Shown here: positions 1 to 12,655 of the stretch, in pieces | Layout: each line of letters starts with the position of its first letter | Numbering within the stretch: position 1 is the first letter of the stretch | Assembly (NCBI GenBank): GCA_026003015.1 | Contig: BPGL01000002.1 | Coordinates: 310,001-374,000, forward strand | DNA: 64,000 bases | Direction of reading: 5' to 3' | Origin: Actinomycetota bacterium | GTDB lineage: Bacteria; Actinomycetota; UBA4738; HRBIN12 | Notes under the pieces: generated by a model | Seen by the model: the letters and a program-made list of their open reading frames with translations, nothing else | The model's database searches: none | What the model was told of the DNA's origin: nothing | Program-made: the position numbers and the translations under genes

Positions 1-180
1 CTGCGGGCCGCGCACGTCCGCGCCGTCGCGCAGGGGCGGCGGGCGAGCGACGACGCCGCGCTCCTCGAGGCCGACCACGAGGTGCTCGCCGTGCCCGGCG
101 ACCCTGGGAACGTCAAGGTCACGACGCCGTGGGACCTCGTCCTCGCCGAGCGACGCGCTCGCGAGGAAGGGGGTGGGTGA
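1..180 (+). CDS. ispD: 2-C-methyl-D-erythritol 4-phosphate cytidylyltransferase, C-terminal fragment (truncated by window start)
   Basis: Frame 1 translation ends ...DHEVLAVPGDPGNVKVTTPWDLVLAERRAREEGGG*, the typical IspD C-terminus (NVKVTTPxDL), directly upstream of ispF. Confidence 0.8.
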   Translation: MRAAHVRAVAQGRRASDDAALLEADHEVLAVPGDPGNVKVTTPWDLVLAERRAREEGGG

Positions 181-685
181 GCGGGGTGGGTGCGTGAGTC
201 GAAGCAGGGACGTGGGTGCGTCACCGCGGGTGGGGCTCGGGGTCGACCTTCACCCCTGGGGGGCAGACGGCGAGCTCCGCCTCGGGGGGGTCGTCTTCCC
301 CGGCCTGCCGGCGCTTCGCGGACACTCCGACGGCGACGTCGTGTGCCACGCCGTGGCCGACGCGCTGCTCGGCGCCGCGGCGCTCGGCGACCTCGGCGAC
401 CACGCGCCCGAGACCGACCCCGCGTTCGCCGGGATCGCGGGCCCGGAGCTGCTCGGCCGGATCGTGGCGGTCGTCGCGCGGGCGGGGTTCCGACCCGGCG
501 GGTGCGACGCGACGGTGATCGCTGAGCGCCCGGCGATCGCGCCGCATCGGGAGGCGATCCGCACGAACCTAGCAGCGGTGCTCGACCTGCCGCTCGATCG
601 CGTATCGGTCAAGGCGACGCGGCCCGAGGGACTCGGGCTCACCGGGGAGGGCGTCGGGTGCCTCGCGGTCGTGGTGCTCGCCTGA
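173..685 (+). CDS. ispF: 2-C-methyl-D-erythritol 2,4-cyclodiphosphate synthase (start may be a GTG at 194)
   Basis: GVDLHPW, GHSDGDVVCHAVADALLGAAALGDLGDH and SVKATRPEGLGLTGEGVGCLAV are IspF signatures. Confidence 0.92.
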   Translation: MGERGGCVSRSRDVGASPRVGLGVDLHPWGADGELRLGGVVFPGLPALRGHSDGDVVCHAVADALLGAAALGDLGDHAPETDPAFAGIAGPELLGRIVAVVARAGFRPGGCDATVIAERPAIAPHREAIRTNLAAVLDLPLDRVSVKATRPEGLGLTGEGVGCLAVVVLA

Positions 686-1419
686 GCCCCGGCGAGGAGG
701 TCGTCGCCGGGCGTCGGGCCGCGCTCGAGGCCGTGCGGGCGGGTCTCGCCCGCGCGGTGCTGCTCGACGCGCGGGCGCGGGCGACGCCGGGGCTGCGCTC
801 GCTCGAGGAGGCCGCTCGGCGCGCCGGGGTGGAGCTCCAGCGGGCCCCGCGCAGCGAGCTCGACCGGCTCGCCGAGGACCACCGCGGGGTGGTCGCGGTG
901 CTCGCCGGCGGCGCGCCGACCCTGGCGGAGCGCGACCTCGCGACGCTCGCGCTTGCCGACGACGCGCTCGCCGTCGTCCTGGACGGGATCGAGGACCCGC
1001 AGAACCTCGGGGCGGCGGCGCGCGTCGCCGAGGTGGCCGGCGCAGCGCTGCTCGTGACCCGTCGGCGCCGCGCCGCGCCGGTCTCCGCGGCGGCGATCCG
1101 GGCTTCCGCGGGGGCGCTCCTGCACCTTCCGCACCTTCGGGCGGCCAACGTCGCCCGCGCGATCGAACGCCTGCAGGCCGTGGGGTTCACCGTCGTCGGG
1201 CTCGCCGGCGAGGCGGATCGGACCGTCTACGACGAGCCCGCGCCGCCGGGTCGACTCGCGATCGTCGTGGGAGCGGAGGGAGCCGGGCTGTCTCGGCTCG
1301 TGCGGGAGCGTTGCGACCTGCTCGTCTCCCTGCCGATGCGCGGGAAGGTGGGCTCGCTCAACGCCGCGACCGCGCTGGCGGCGGCGCTGTACGCCTACGC
1401 GCTGCCGCGTTCCGGATGA
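658..1419 (+). CDS. rlmB: TrmH/SpoU-family 23S rRNA 2'-O-ribose methyltransferase
   Basis: LDGIEDPQNLGAAARVAEVAGA, VVGAEGAGLSRLVRERCDLLVSLPMRGKVGSLNAATALAAALYA are SpoU/RlmB motifs; GTG start overlaps ispF. Confidence 0.9.
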   Translation: MPRGRGARLSPGEEVVAGRRAALEAVRAGLARAVLLDARARATPGLRSLEEAARRAGVELQRAPRSELDRLAEDHRGVVAVLAGGAPTLAERDLATLALADDALAVVLDGIEDPQNLGAAARVAEVAGAALLVTRRRRAAPVSAAAIRASAGALLHLPHLRAANVARAIERLQAVGFTVVGLAGEADRTVYDEPAPPGRLAIVVGAEGAGLSRLVRERCDLLVSLPMRGKVGSLNAATALAAALYAYALPRSG

Positions 1420-1433
1420 GGGAGGATCGAGCG

Positions 1434-1946
1434 ATGGACCGGGAACCCACGAAGCGCCCGGCGGAGGGAGCCGCCGCCCGCCCCGAGGACCGGCCGATCG
1501 ACCCCGACGCGGTCGCCCGGCTCGAGCGGCTGCCCGCGCCCGGTGGCGCGTCGCCGCGGCCGCTCCTGGCTCGGCCGGCGGCGCGCAGCCCCCTGGTCAC
1601 GACCGCCGGGGCGGTGCTCGTCGTGGTCGGCCTGTTCGTCGGGGTCGTCGCGGTCGCGGCCGTGCGGCCGAGCGACGGTCTGGATCTGCTGGGCGTGCGG
1701 CTGTCGGGTCCGGCGGCCGCGGGAGCCTTCCTCGGTGTCGCGGCCGTCGAGGCGACGGTCGGCGCCCTCGTGCTCGCTCGCCGGCCCCTCGGGCGCCCCC
1801 TCGGGTTCGCCGTCGGCCTCCTCGGCCTCGTCGTCGGGCTCTCGCAGCTGCCCTCCTCGGGGGTGAACGGGATCCCGACCGTGGGGCTCGCCGTGTTCAT
1901 CCTCTACGCGCTCGGGATCGGCGGCGCGGAGTTCCGCCGGCGGTAG
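1434..1946 (+). CDS. Hypothetical membrane protein
   Basis: MDREPTKRP... with three or four hydrophobic segments; start set at the ATG after rlmB. Confidence 0.6.
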   Translation: MDREPTKRPAEGAAARPEDRPIDPDAVARLERLPAPGGASPRPLLARPAARSPLVTTAGAVLVVVGLFVGVVAVAAVRPSDGLDLLGVRLSGPAAAGAFLGVAAVEATVGALVLARRPLGRPLGFAVGLLGLVVGLSQLPSSGVNGIPTVGLAVFILYALGIGGAEFRRR

Positions 1947-1956
1947 ACTCGCCGCG

Positions 1957-2030
1957 GCCGGCGTGGCGCAGCCCGGTAGCGCAACCGACTTGTAATCGGT
2001 AGGTCGTCGGTTCGAATCCGACCGCCGGCT
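1957..2030 (+). tRNA. tRNA-Thr (anticodon TGT)
   Basis: GCCGGCG/CGCCGGC acceptor stem, GCGC-AGCCCGGTA-GCGC D-arm, ACCGA-CTTGTAA-TCGGT anticodon arm, GTCGG-TTCGAAT-CCGAC T-arm; CCA not encoded. Confidence 0.95.
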
Positions 2031-2099
2031 CCCGGCGAGCGGCCTGCCAGGGGCGCCGGGCCCCGTCGGCCGACGGGCGCCGGCCGGTAGGATGGGCCC

Positions 2100-2636
2100 G
2101 TGAACCTCGGAGCCTGGCGGGTCGTGATCGTCGTCGCGCTCGTCGTGGTGGGCGCGGCCGTGCTCGCGAACGGCTTCGGCGAGGGCCCCGCCGCGGCGTT
2201 GCCGACCGACTCGCCCGGCCAGACCCAAAGCCCGAGCCCGACCGGTGCCCCGACCCCGCCCTCGAGCCCCGAGACCACCCCGGAGCCCAACACGTCGGGG
2301 ATCGTCGTGAAGGTCTTCAACGGCACGGCCGTGACCGGGCTCGCCGGGATCGTGCAGCAGGAGCTCGTGAACGAGGGCCAGGTCGCCCCGGAGGAGCCGG
2401 CCGACGCGCCCGCGAAGCCCGCCCCGAAGACGATCGTGTACTTCCGGGGCGGGGCCGAGGCCGACCAGAACCGCGCCGACGCGACCTACCTGGCCGAGAC
2501 CTACCTCGAGCCGGTCCTCGGCAAGACGCCGAGGGTCGACGAGCTGTCGGCGGTCTACGAGGACCTCGTGGGTCGCCGGATCGCGGTCGTCGTCCTCCTC
2601 GGCGAGGACTACGCGCGCGCCGCCGAGACGGGCTAG
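2100..2636 (+). CDS. LytR C-terminal domain-containing protein
   Basis: Single N-terminal TM segment, P/S/T-rich linker, then VVKVFNGTAVTGLAGIVQQELVNEG... typical of LytR_C. Confidence 0.75.
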   Translation: MNLGAWRVVIVVALVVVGAAVLANGFGEGPAAALPTDSPGQTQSPSPTGAPTPPSSPETTPEPNTSGIVVKVFNGTAVTGLAGIVQQELVNEGQVAPEEPADAPAKPAPKTIVYFRGGAEADQNRADATYLAETYLEPVLGKTPRVDELSAVYEDLVGRRIAVVVLLGEDYARAAETG

Positions 2637-3004
2637 CGCGAGCCGGCGAGGAGTCCGGCGAGCGCGGCGTTCAGCACCGCTGGCTCGATCGGCTTCGTGA
2701 GGAACCGGCGCGCCCCGGCCTCGGTCGCCTGCGTCTCGTCCTCGGGCAGCGCACGCGCGGTGAGGACCAGGACCGGCACGTCGCGCGTGCGGTCGTCGCG
2801 CCCGAGCGCCTCCAAGACCCCGTAGCCGTCGAGCACCGGCATCATCAGGTCGAGCACGATCGCGTCGGGGCGCTGTCGCTGCGCCATCGCCACCCCGCGC
2901 AGGCCGTCGTCGGCGACGAGGACCTCGTGGCCGGCCTGCTCGAGGCTCAGCCGAAGCATCCAGCGCACGTCCGGTTCGTCGTCGATCACGAGGACCCGTG
3001 CCAT
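2633..3004 (-). CDS. Stand-alone response-regulator receiver domain protein
   Basis: VLVIDDEPDVRWMLRLSLEQAGHEV, DAIVLDLMMPVLDGYGVLEAL, VLVLTARA, FLTKPIEP. Confidence 0.93.
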   Translation of the reverse strand: MARVLVIDDEPDVRWMLRLSLEQAGHEVLVADDGLRGVAMAQRQRPDAIVLDLMMPVLDGYGVLEALGRDDRTRDVPVLVLTARALPEDETQATEAGARRFLTKPIEPAVLNAALAGLLAGSR

Positions 3005-3131
3005 CCCGCCGCTTCGTCCTCCTTCCGGCCTACGGGGCGGCTCCCCCGTCCGGCCCTTCCCGTTCTAGGTGTCGGCAACCCGGACCGTCACGTGATACCG
3101 GGAACCGGGTACATCGACGCCCGCCGGCCCG

Positions 3132-3160
3132 TTGACGGGGGAGGGACCCCCACCTACGCT
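3132..3160 (+). promoter_or_regulatory. Putative sigma-70-type promoter of the Rrf2 gene
   Basis: TTGACG-N17-TACGCT, about 19 nt upstream of the ATG at 3179. Confidence 0.5.
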
Positions 3161-3178
3161 GGCCGAAGGAGGACGCGG

Positions 3179-3649
3179 ATGCTGAAGGTCTCGCAACGGC
3201 TCGAGTACGCGATGCGCGCGATGATCGAGCTCGCCGAACGCCGGGACCGGGCGGCCCTCACGCCGGCGCGGGAGATCGCCGAGCGCCAGCAGATCCCGGT
3301 GCGGTTCCTCGAACAGCAGCTCGGAGCGCTGTCGAAGGCGGGGCTCGTCGAGAGCTTCCGCGGCGCCGGCGGGGGGTGCCGGCTCGCGCGCGACCCCTCG
3401 GCGATCACCGTCGCCGACATCGCCGAGGCCATCGAGGAGCCGATGTACCCGATGTTCTGCCTGGAGCCGACCGACCACACGTGCTTCCAGGACTCGCGCT
3501 GCGGGCTCCAGGGGTTCTGGGGCGACGTCGCCCGGGCGGTGCAGCGGGTGTTCGCCGAGACGACGGTGGCGGACCTCGTGGTCCGCCACCGCAAGCTCGC
3601 GCCGGGGCGCGTCCTCGTCCGTCCCGAGGAGCTCGTCAGCCGCCGGTAG
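3179..3649 (+). CDS. Rrf2-family transcriptional regulator with three clustered Cys
   Basis: MLKVSQRLEYAMRAMIELAER..., IPVRFLEQQLGALSKAGLVESFRGAGGGCRLAR; CLEPTDHTCFQDSRC cysteine cluster. Confidence 0.9.
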   Translation: MLKVSQRLEYAMRAMIELAERRDRAALTPAREIAERQQIPVRFLEQQLGALSKAGLVESFRGAGGGCRLARDPSAITVADIAEAIEEPMYPMFCLEPTDHTCFQDSRCGLQGFWGDVARAVQRVFAETTVADLVVRHRKLAPGRVLVRPEELVSRR

Positions 3650-3667
3650 ACCGCTCGGGGCGTCGTC

Positions 3668-3841
3668 TCAGCCCGTCCACCCCATCGCCTTGGCGGCGTC
3701 CAGGCCGAGGATCTTCGTGAGCTTCGTCCCGCACACCGGACAGGACCCCTGCATCGCCGGCCGTCCGTTCTTCAGCGTGACGAGCGATCCCTGGAACTCG
3801 CGCTTCGCGCGGCACTTCATGCAGTACGCCTCATCGGCCAT
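3668..3841 (-). CDS. Small zinc-ribbon-like protein (DUF5679-like)
   Basis: MADEAYCMKCRAKREFQGSLVTLKNGRPAMQGSCPVCGTKLTKILG; two CxxC pairs. Confidence 0.8.
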   Translation of the reverse strand: MADEAYCMKCRAKREFQGSLVTLKNGRPAMQGSCPVCGTKLTKILGLDAAKAMGWTG

Positions 3842-4037
3842 CGATCGCCTCCCTTCCCCTCGCGCCCGCCCGGTCGAGCGGCCTCGGGGCGCTTCGTCGG
3901 GCCCTAGCCTGGGGCCGTCGAGGAGGGCTTGCAAGCACCCGGGGCCGGGGGGTTGTTCGAGCGAGAACCTCCAGGCTGCTCCTGGGGGCGAGCTCCCGTA
4001 CGATGCTGCCCACCGATCCGGGAGGGTGCGAGCAGCC

Positions 4038-6017
<1,980 letters not shown>

Positions 6018-6021
<4 letters not shown>

Positions 6022-6422
6022 ACGGGCTGGTCGGGCGACACCGGGACCTGGTCGCCGGCGCCCGCGTCTCGCACCTGGCGACGGTCGGCGCCGACGGCGC
6101 ACCCCACGTGGTGCCGGTCTGCCACGTCCTCGACGGCGACCGGCTGGTGTTCGCCACCGACCGGACGACGCGCAAGGTCGCGAACCTGCTCGCGAACCCG
6201 CGCGCGGCGGTGTGCTCGGACGTCTACAGCGAGGACTGGGCCTCGGGGCTCGCCCAGGTGATCGTGCAGGGACGGGCCCGGGTGATCGACGAAGGGCCCG
6301 AGTGGGACCGAGGTCGGGCGCTGCTGTACGAGAAGTACCCGCAGTACCCCGTCGAGGCTCCGATCGAGGCCGGCAGGTCGGTGATCGTCGAGGTCGTGAT
6401 CGAGCGGGTCGCCGTCGCCTGA
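6018..6422 (+). CDS. PPOX-class (pyridoxamine 5'-phosphate oxidase-like) probable F420-dependent oxidoreductase
   Basis: GTG start overlaps acs stop; ARVSHLATVGADGAPHVVPVCHVLDGDRLVFATDRTTRKVANLLANPRAAV. Confidence 0.82.
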
Positions 6423-6459
6423 GGCCGGGCGCGTCTCGGGGCCCGTCCGACGACGGGGC

Positions 6460-8307
6460 TCAGGGCAGGTGTCGACGGAAGAAGTCGACCACGAGCTCGA
6501 CGTGGCGAACGGTCTCCTCGATGGACAGGGCGTGGTGTCCACCGGGGTAGGTGTGGAGCTCGACCTCACGCCCACGAAGCCGCAGCGCGTGCGCGTAGAC
6601 CATGACCTGTCCGAGCGGGCACCGGCTGTCGTGCTCGCCCGCGATGATCAGGACGGGCGCCCGCACGCGGTCGACGTAGGTCATCGGGTTGCGCTCCGCG
6701 TACAGCTCCGGCAGGTCCATCGGCGTGCCGCCGACCACGGCCACGTCCCAGGCCTGCAGGGCCGGCGCCGACTCGTAGTGGGCCGCGACGAGGTCGCCGA
6801 CGGGGATCCCGGCGACCACCGCCCGCCAACGCTGCGGGTGCAAGCCCGCGTTCAGCGCAGCGAGGTAGCCGCCCCAGGACCAGCCCTCGAGGAAGACACG
6901 GTTGGGGTCGGTGGTTCCCTCGGCGATCAGGTGGTCGAGCGCCGCGTTCACGTCCTCCGACTCGGGGAAGCCGATGTCGCCCTGCAGCGCGTCGCGGAAC
7001 GCCGTCCCGTAGCCCGAGGAGCCCCGGTAGTTCACGAGGGCCACCGCGAAGCCGTGGTCGACGTAGGCCTGGACCGTCGGGTCGTAGGCGTCGGTGTGGT
7101 GCCAGTTCGGCCCCCCATGGATCGACAGGATCGTCGGGAACGGTGGCCGGCCCTCGGGCTCCACGACGAACCCCTGGATCCGGAGTCCGGCCGGACCGGT
7201 GAACCAGAAGGGACGGAACGGCCGCCCGGGGGGGCGGTCGGGCCCGTCGAGGCGGGCCACCTCGCGCCCGGAGCCGACCTCGACGATCCGGGGCGGCTCG
7301 ACCGAGCTCTCGACCTGGGCCCACACGGCGCCGTCGGGCCGGATCCACGTCGCCGACACCGTGCCGCCGGCGGGACGGACCGTGTCGAGCGCGCCGGTGC
7401 CCAGTTCGTAGCGGAGCAGCTCGTCGACGCCCTCGTGTGCGTGGCGCAGGAGCAGGGCCTCGGCTCCCGGGTACCAGCCCTCGGGGAAGACGCAGCCGGG
7501 CAGGTCGAGGTCGAGGTCGGCCCGGGTTCCGGCGACCGGGTCCCAGACGAAGGGCCGTTCGATCCCGCCGCGGTCCGACCAGCCGACGAGCCGCTGGTCC
7601 CCTGGCACCGGCGACCAGTGCTCGGGGCTCATGCGGGCGCCGTCGTCGAGCTCGGCGACCGGCTCACCGGTCCGCGCGTCGAGCACCCGCAGCGCCTGAC
7701 GCTCGATGTCGCCCCGCTCGGCGTGACGGATGCACACGAGCCGACCGTCGGCCGACAGCCCGCCTCGGCCCTGGGGCCACTCGGCCCCGACCCCCGCGGG
7801 CCGTTCGTGCCGGTACAGGCACCGCGCCGGCTCGCCGTCGTGCCCGACGTACACGCGGTAGTCCTCGTCGGTGACGATCCCGATCGCGACGGCGCCGGGG
7901 ACGAGCGAGATCCCTGAGACCCACCCGTCGGGGAGCCCGGCCGCGAGCGGCTCCGGGTCGCCGCCCGCGAACGGCGTCGCCATCCAGCGCCCGCGCTCGT
8001 CGCCGGTGGCGTCCCACCACCAGACCACGCGCTCGCCGTCGGGCGTGAGGTGCACCTCCTCGGCCCCCACGCCCAGGGTCGAGACCTGTCGGCGGCGCCC
8101 GGTCGAGGGATCCCACGACCAGGCCCGCCAGCTGCCGGACTCGTTCGTGACGGCGGCCCAGCGGTCGGGGGCGGCCGCGGCGAAGGTGAACGCAGCGATC
8201 TGTGGGGCGGTGAACCGCAGCCGCCAGTCGGCGGTCGGTCTCGGCGCCGGCTCGGGCCCGGTGGGCGCGGGCCCGGGCGACGCGGCGCTCGTCTCCTCGG
8301 GGTCCAC
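6460..8307 (-). CDS. S9-family peptidase (prolyl oligopeptidase / acylaminoacyl peptidase)
   Basis: C-terminal alpha/beta hydrolase: TILSIHGGPNWH, VNYRGSSGYGTAFRD, FLEGWSWGGYLAALNAG, GEHDSRCPLGQ, GGHHALS. Confidence 0.9.
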   Translation of the reverse strand: MDPEETSAASPGPAPTGPEPAPRPTADWRLRFTAPQIAAFTFAAAAPDRWAAVTNESGSWRAWSWDPSTGRRRQVSTLGVGAEEVHLTPDGERVVWWWDATGDERGRWMATPFAGGDPEPLAAGLPDGWVSGISLVPGAVAIGIVTDEDYRVYVGHDGEPARCLYRHERPAGVGAEWPQGRGGLSADGRLVCIRHAERGDIERQALRVLDARTGEPVAELDDGARMSPEHWSPVPGDQRLVGWSDRGGIERPFVWDPVAGTRADLDLDLPGCVFPEGWYPGAEALLLRHAHEGVDELLRYELGTGALDTVRPAGGTVSATWIRPDGAVWAQVESSVEPPRIVEVGSGREVARLDGPDRPPGRPFRPFWFTGPAGLRIQGFVVEPEGRPPFPTILSIHGGPNWHHTDAYDPTVQAYVDHGFAVALVNYRGSSGYGTAFRDALQGDIGFPESEDVNAALDHLIAEGTTDPNRVFLEGWSWGGYLAALNAGLHPQRWRAVVAGIPVGDLVAAHYESAPALQAWDVAVVGGTPMDLPELYAERNPMTYVDRVRAPVLIIAGEHDSRCPLGQVMVYAHALRLRGREVELHTYPGGHHALSIEETVRHVELVVDFFRRHLP

Positions 8308-8363
8308 CTCGTCCTCCCTGGCTCGGGCCTGGCTCGGAGCCGGGCAAGCCTACCGTGCCCAGC

Positions 8364-8393
8364 TTGCCACCGCGGGGGCCCGTTCCCTAGAAT
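8364..8393 (+). promoter_or_regulatory. Putative sigma-70-type promoter of groEL
   Basis: TTGCCA-N18-TAGAAT immediately upstream of CIRCE. Confidence 0.5.
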
Positions 8394-8395
8394 CG

Positions 8396-10081
<1,686 letters not shown>

Positions 10082-10102
10082 TCCAGCTCGACCGCGATCG
10101 GA

Positions 10103-10130
10103 CCGGGCGGGGGCCGGCGCCCCCGCCCGG
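10103..10130 (+). terminator. Hairpin downstream of groEL (terminator candidate, no U-tract)
   Basis: CCGGGCGGGGGC-CGGC-GCCCCCGCCCGG, perfect 12-bp stem. Confidence 0.6.
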
Positions 10131-10195
10131 TGCACGTCACACGATCGCAACACGCATCGGCGAACCGCGAGGGCGGCGGGGCCGAACGCACGGGC

Positions 10196-10211
10196 GAGAG
10201 AGCCCTCTCTC
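10196..10211. repeat. Short inverted repeat GAGAGAG-CC-CTCTCTC
   Basis: Perfect 7-bp arms read directly. Confidence 0.5.
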
Positions 10212-10220
10212 TCCGACCGA

Positions 10221-10248
10221 GCGCCCCGGGCGCCCGCGCCCGGGGCGC
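10221..10248. repeat. Inverted repeat / hairpin
   Basis: GCGCCCCGGGCGC-CC-GCGCCCGGGGCGC, perfect 13-bp arms. Confidence 0.55.
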
Positions 10249-10326
10249 CCCCCCTCGATCGCGCCGGGGCGGGCTTGGGGCCGCGTGCTGCCGCCGACGT
10301 CGCTTCCCGTGGCAGGATGGAGCGCC

Positions 10327-10722
10327 GTGAGGGGCACGCACGAGGAGCGGGTGAGGATCCGCTGGCGCGACGTGGACGCCTACGGCCACGTCAACAACGC
10401 CGTGTACCTCACCTACCTCGAGGAGGCTCGCGACGCCTGGGTCCGCGCGGTCCTGGGGGCGGCGTTCGACTTCGTGATCGTGCGGATCGTGATCGACTTC
10501 CGCAGCGAGCTGACGCTCGAGGATCGAGAGGTCGTGGTGCGATGCGTCGGGCGGGGCTACGGTCGCTCGAGCGTCCTCACGCACGAGCGCGTGCTCGCCG
10601 CCGACGGGCGTCTCGCGGCGGAGGCCGAGAGCGTGATCGTGGCCCACGATCCGATCGGACGACGCGCGCGGGCGCTCACGGCCGACGAGCGCACGCGGCT
10701 CGACGCGGTGCTCGAAGGCTAA
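10327..10722 (+). CDS. Acyl-CoA thioesterase family protein (hot-dog fold, 4HBT-like)
   Basis: VRIRWRDVDAYGHVNNAVYLTYLEEARDAWV. Confidence 0.88.
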   Translation: MRGTHEERVRIRWRDVDAYGHVNNAVYLTYLEEARDAWVRAVLGAAFDFVIVRIVIDFRSELTLEDREVVVRCVGRGYGRSSVLTHERVLAADGRLAAEAESVIVAHDPIGRRARALTADERTRLDAVLEG

Positions 10723-11988
10723 CGGGTGATCCGCCGGCCGAAGACGAAGTGGTCGCGGGTACCAGCCGGTGCCGACCCACATCAGGGTGACGCCCGCGGG
10801 CGTGTTCGACGAGTCCAGCGCCCAGCCGTTGCCGACGTAGACATCGACGTGGTCGACGACCCCGTCGCGGTTGCCGTCGTAGAACATCAGGTCACCGGGG
10901 CGCAGCTCGTCGTAGCGCAGGCGCTCCCTCGCCGCCGCCGCCATCAGCGCTGAGGTCCGTTCCGCCAGGGGCCAGCCGGCGTACGGACGGGGGGGTGCGA
11001 CCCGCCAGGCGTCGCCCTCGTTGCGGCGGAGCACCCACCAGGTGAACCCGGAGCAGTCGAACCCGGGGATCGTCTGGCCGCCGAGCGCCGCCGGCGCGGG
11101 GCGCTTGAACCCCCACTCGCCCCCCCACACGTACGGGTACCCGGCGAACCGAGCGCCCCACCGGACGAGCTCGAGGCGCGCGTCGCTCATCCGGGGCAGC
11201 ACGACCTCGGCGTACTGGTCGGCGAGCGCCTGGATCCGCCAGGGCGAGCGCAGGGCGATCTCGGCCGCGACCCACAGCGAGTACGCGACCTGGATCCGAG
11301 GCATCGGCGTCCAGGGGTGGACGTCGTGCAGGGCTGAGGAGCTGGGGTAGCGAAGACCGAGGCGCATCCCCAGGACCCGAACGCCGAAGGATGCCGGGAC
11401 GGGGACGCGCCGACCGTCCGCGGTGCTGATCCGCTGCAGGGCGTCGACCGCCGGGCCGAGCCCGAGGGCGAGGACGAGCCCGCGGTGCACCTGCGTCATC
11501 GTGACCGGTTCGGCCGGGGCGAACCCCCCTCCGGGGGCGCGGGTCATCCATCCCCGTCCCACGGCGATCGCCGCGAACCGCCAGCCCGGGGCGTCCTGCG
11601 GCAGGTCGGGGAACGTGATCGTGGGGTCGGGCACCGCGTCCCGCGCGAAGGCGCGGACGAGGGCCCGCGCGAACAGGCGCCGGGTCTCCAGCCGGTCCGG
11701 GCCGAACATCGGCGTGCCGTCCTCGAGCGGCGCGACGTCGTCCATCCAGTCGTTCATCGCGGCGACGTACTCGATCGCCGTGCGCGCCCACGCGTGCTCC
11801 GAGGTCACGTCGCCCCAAGGGGTCCGGGCCGAGGCGAGCGTCCGGCTCGCCGGCCGGGACGGGCGCGGCCCACTGCCGGCCTCCCCCTGGGGCTCGGCGG
11901 CCCACGCCGGTCCCACGGCGAGGGCGAGCGCCGTCACGAGCGCGACGGCCGCGATCGGGATGCGATGCCAGGCTCCCCCCAGACCCAT
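10719..11988 (-). CDS. Secreted NlpC/P60 family protein (one probable frameshift near the C-terminus)
   Basis: N-terminal signal peptide; YPYVWGGEWGF...GFDCSGFTWWVLRR...LRPGDLMFYDGNRDGVVDHVDVYVGNGWALDSS. Removing one C near 10758 gives ...VGTGWYRDHFVFGRRITR* ending at 10719; length 1270 = 3n+1. Confidence 0.8.
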
Positions 11989-12058
11989 GCCTCAAGGGTC
12001 GGCAGCACGGACGCCGTTCTTGACCGCAAGGACGCGTCGCGCCGCCGGGGCGCGCGGC

Positions 12059-12574
12059 TCAGCGGGCCCGTGGGCCGCTGGCGCGGACCTCCTCGACCGC
12101 GCGCAGGGCCGCGCGCAGGTCGGCGAGCCACTCGTCCTGGCGCTCGGCGACCAGGGCCACGCACCAGGCCAGGGCGTGCGAGCGGCTGCGCGCAACCCCG
12201 GCGTCGACGAGCGTGTCGAGCACGCGCCGTTCGGGCATCCGCAGGCGCGTCATCGTGGGCACCGACAGGGTGGTGAACAGGACCCGTCGTCCGGCGCAGG
12301 TCACACCCCAGCTCACCGCACGACCGAACCGCCGCTCGGCCTGCTGGGCGATCCGGATCCTCCGGGCGCGGGTGTCGTCTCGGAAGCCCTGCACCCGCGC
12401 CTCGATCGCGACCGCGCGCGCCTCGTCGGTCGCGTCGGCGCCGAGCTCGGGCTCGGGGAGGGGGCCGACGACGAGGATCTCGTCGCGGTCGGCCTCGATC
12501 TCGGGGGGACCGGTGAACCAGTCGTCGGGGAGCCGTCCTGCGAACCACCCTCGGATCTGCTCGAGCTCATTCAT
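12059..12574 (-). CDS. Conserved actinobacterial hypothetical protein with RHH-like C-terminal segment
   Basis: GWFAGRLPDDWFTGPPEIEADRDEILVVG...LSVPTMTRLRMPERRVLDTLVDAGVARSRSHALAWCVALVAERQDEWL. Confidence 0.75.
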   Translation of the reverse strand: MNELEQIRGWFAGRLPDDWFTGPPEIEADRDEILVVGPLPEPELGADATDEARAVAIEARVQGFRDDTRARRIRIAQQAERRFGRAVSWGVTCAGRRVLFTTLSVPTMTRLRMPERRVLDTLVDAGVARSRSHALAWCVALVAERQDEWLADLRAALRAVEEVRASGPRAR

Positions 12575-12589
12575 GTAACGGAGATTACA
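12574..12589. promoter_or_regulatory. Candidate operator dyad at the start codon of the 12059-12574 gene
   Basis: TGTAA-CGGAGA-TTACA perfect 5-bp arms; abuts the ATG of the minus-strand gene. Confidence 0.45.
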
Positions 12590-12655
12590 ACATTACTCCG
12601 CCGTCCTCAACCCGGGGCCGGCCCGCGATCGACGGACCGTGTACCCTCCGCCCGC

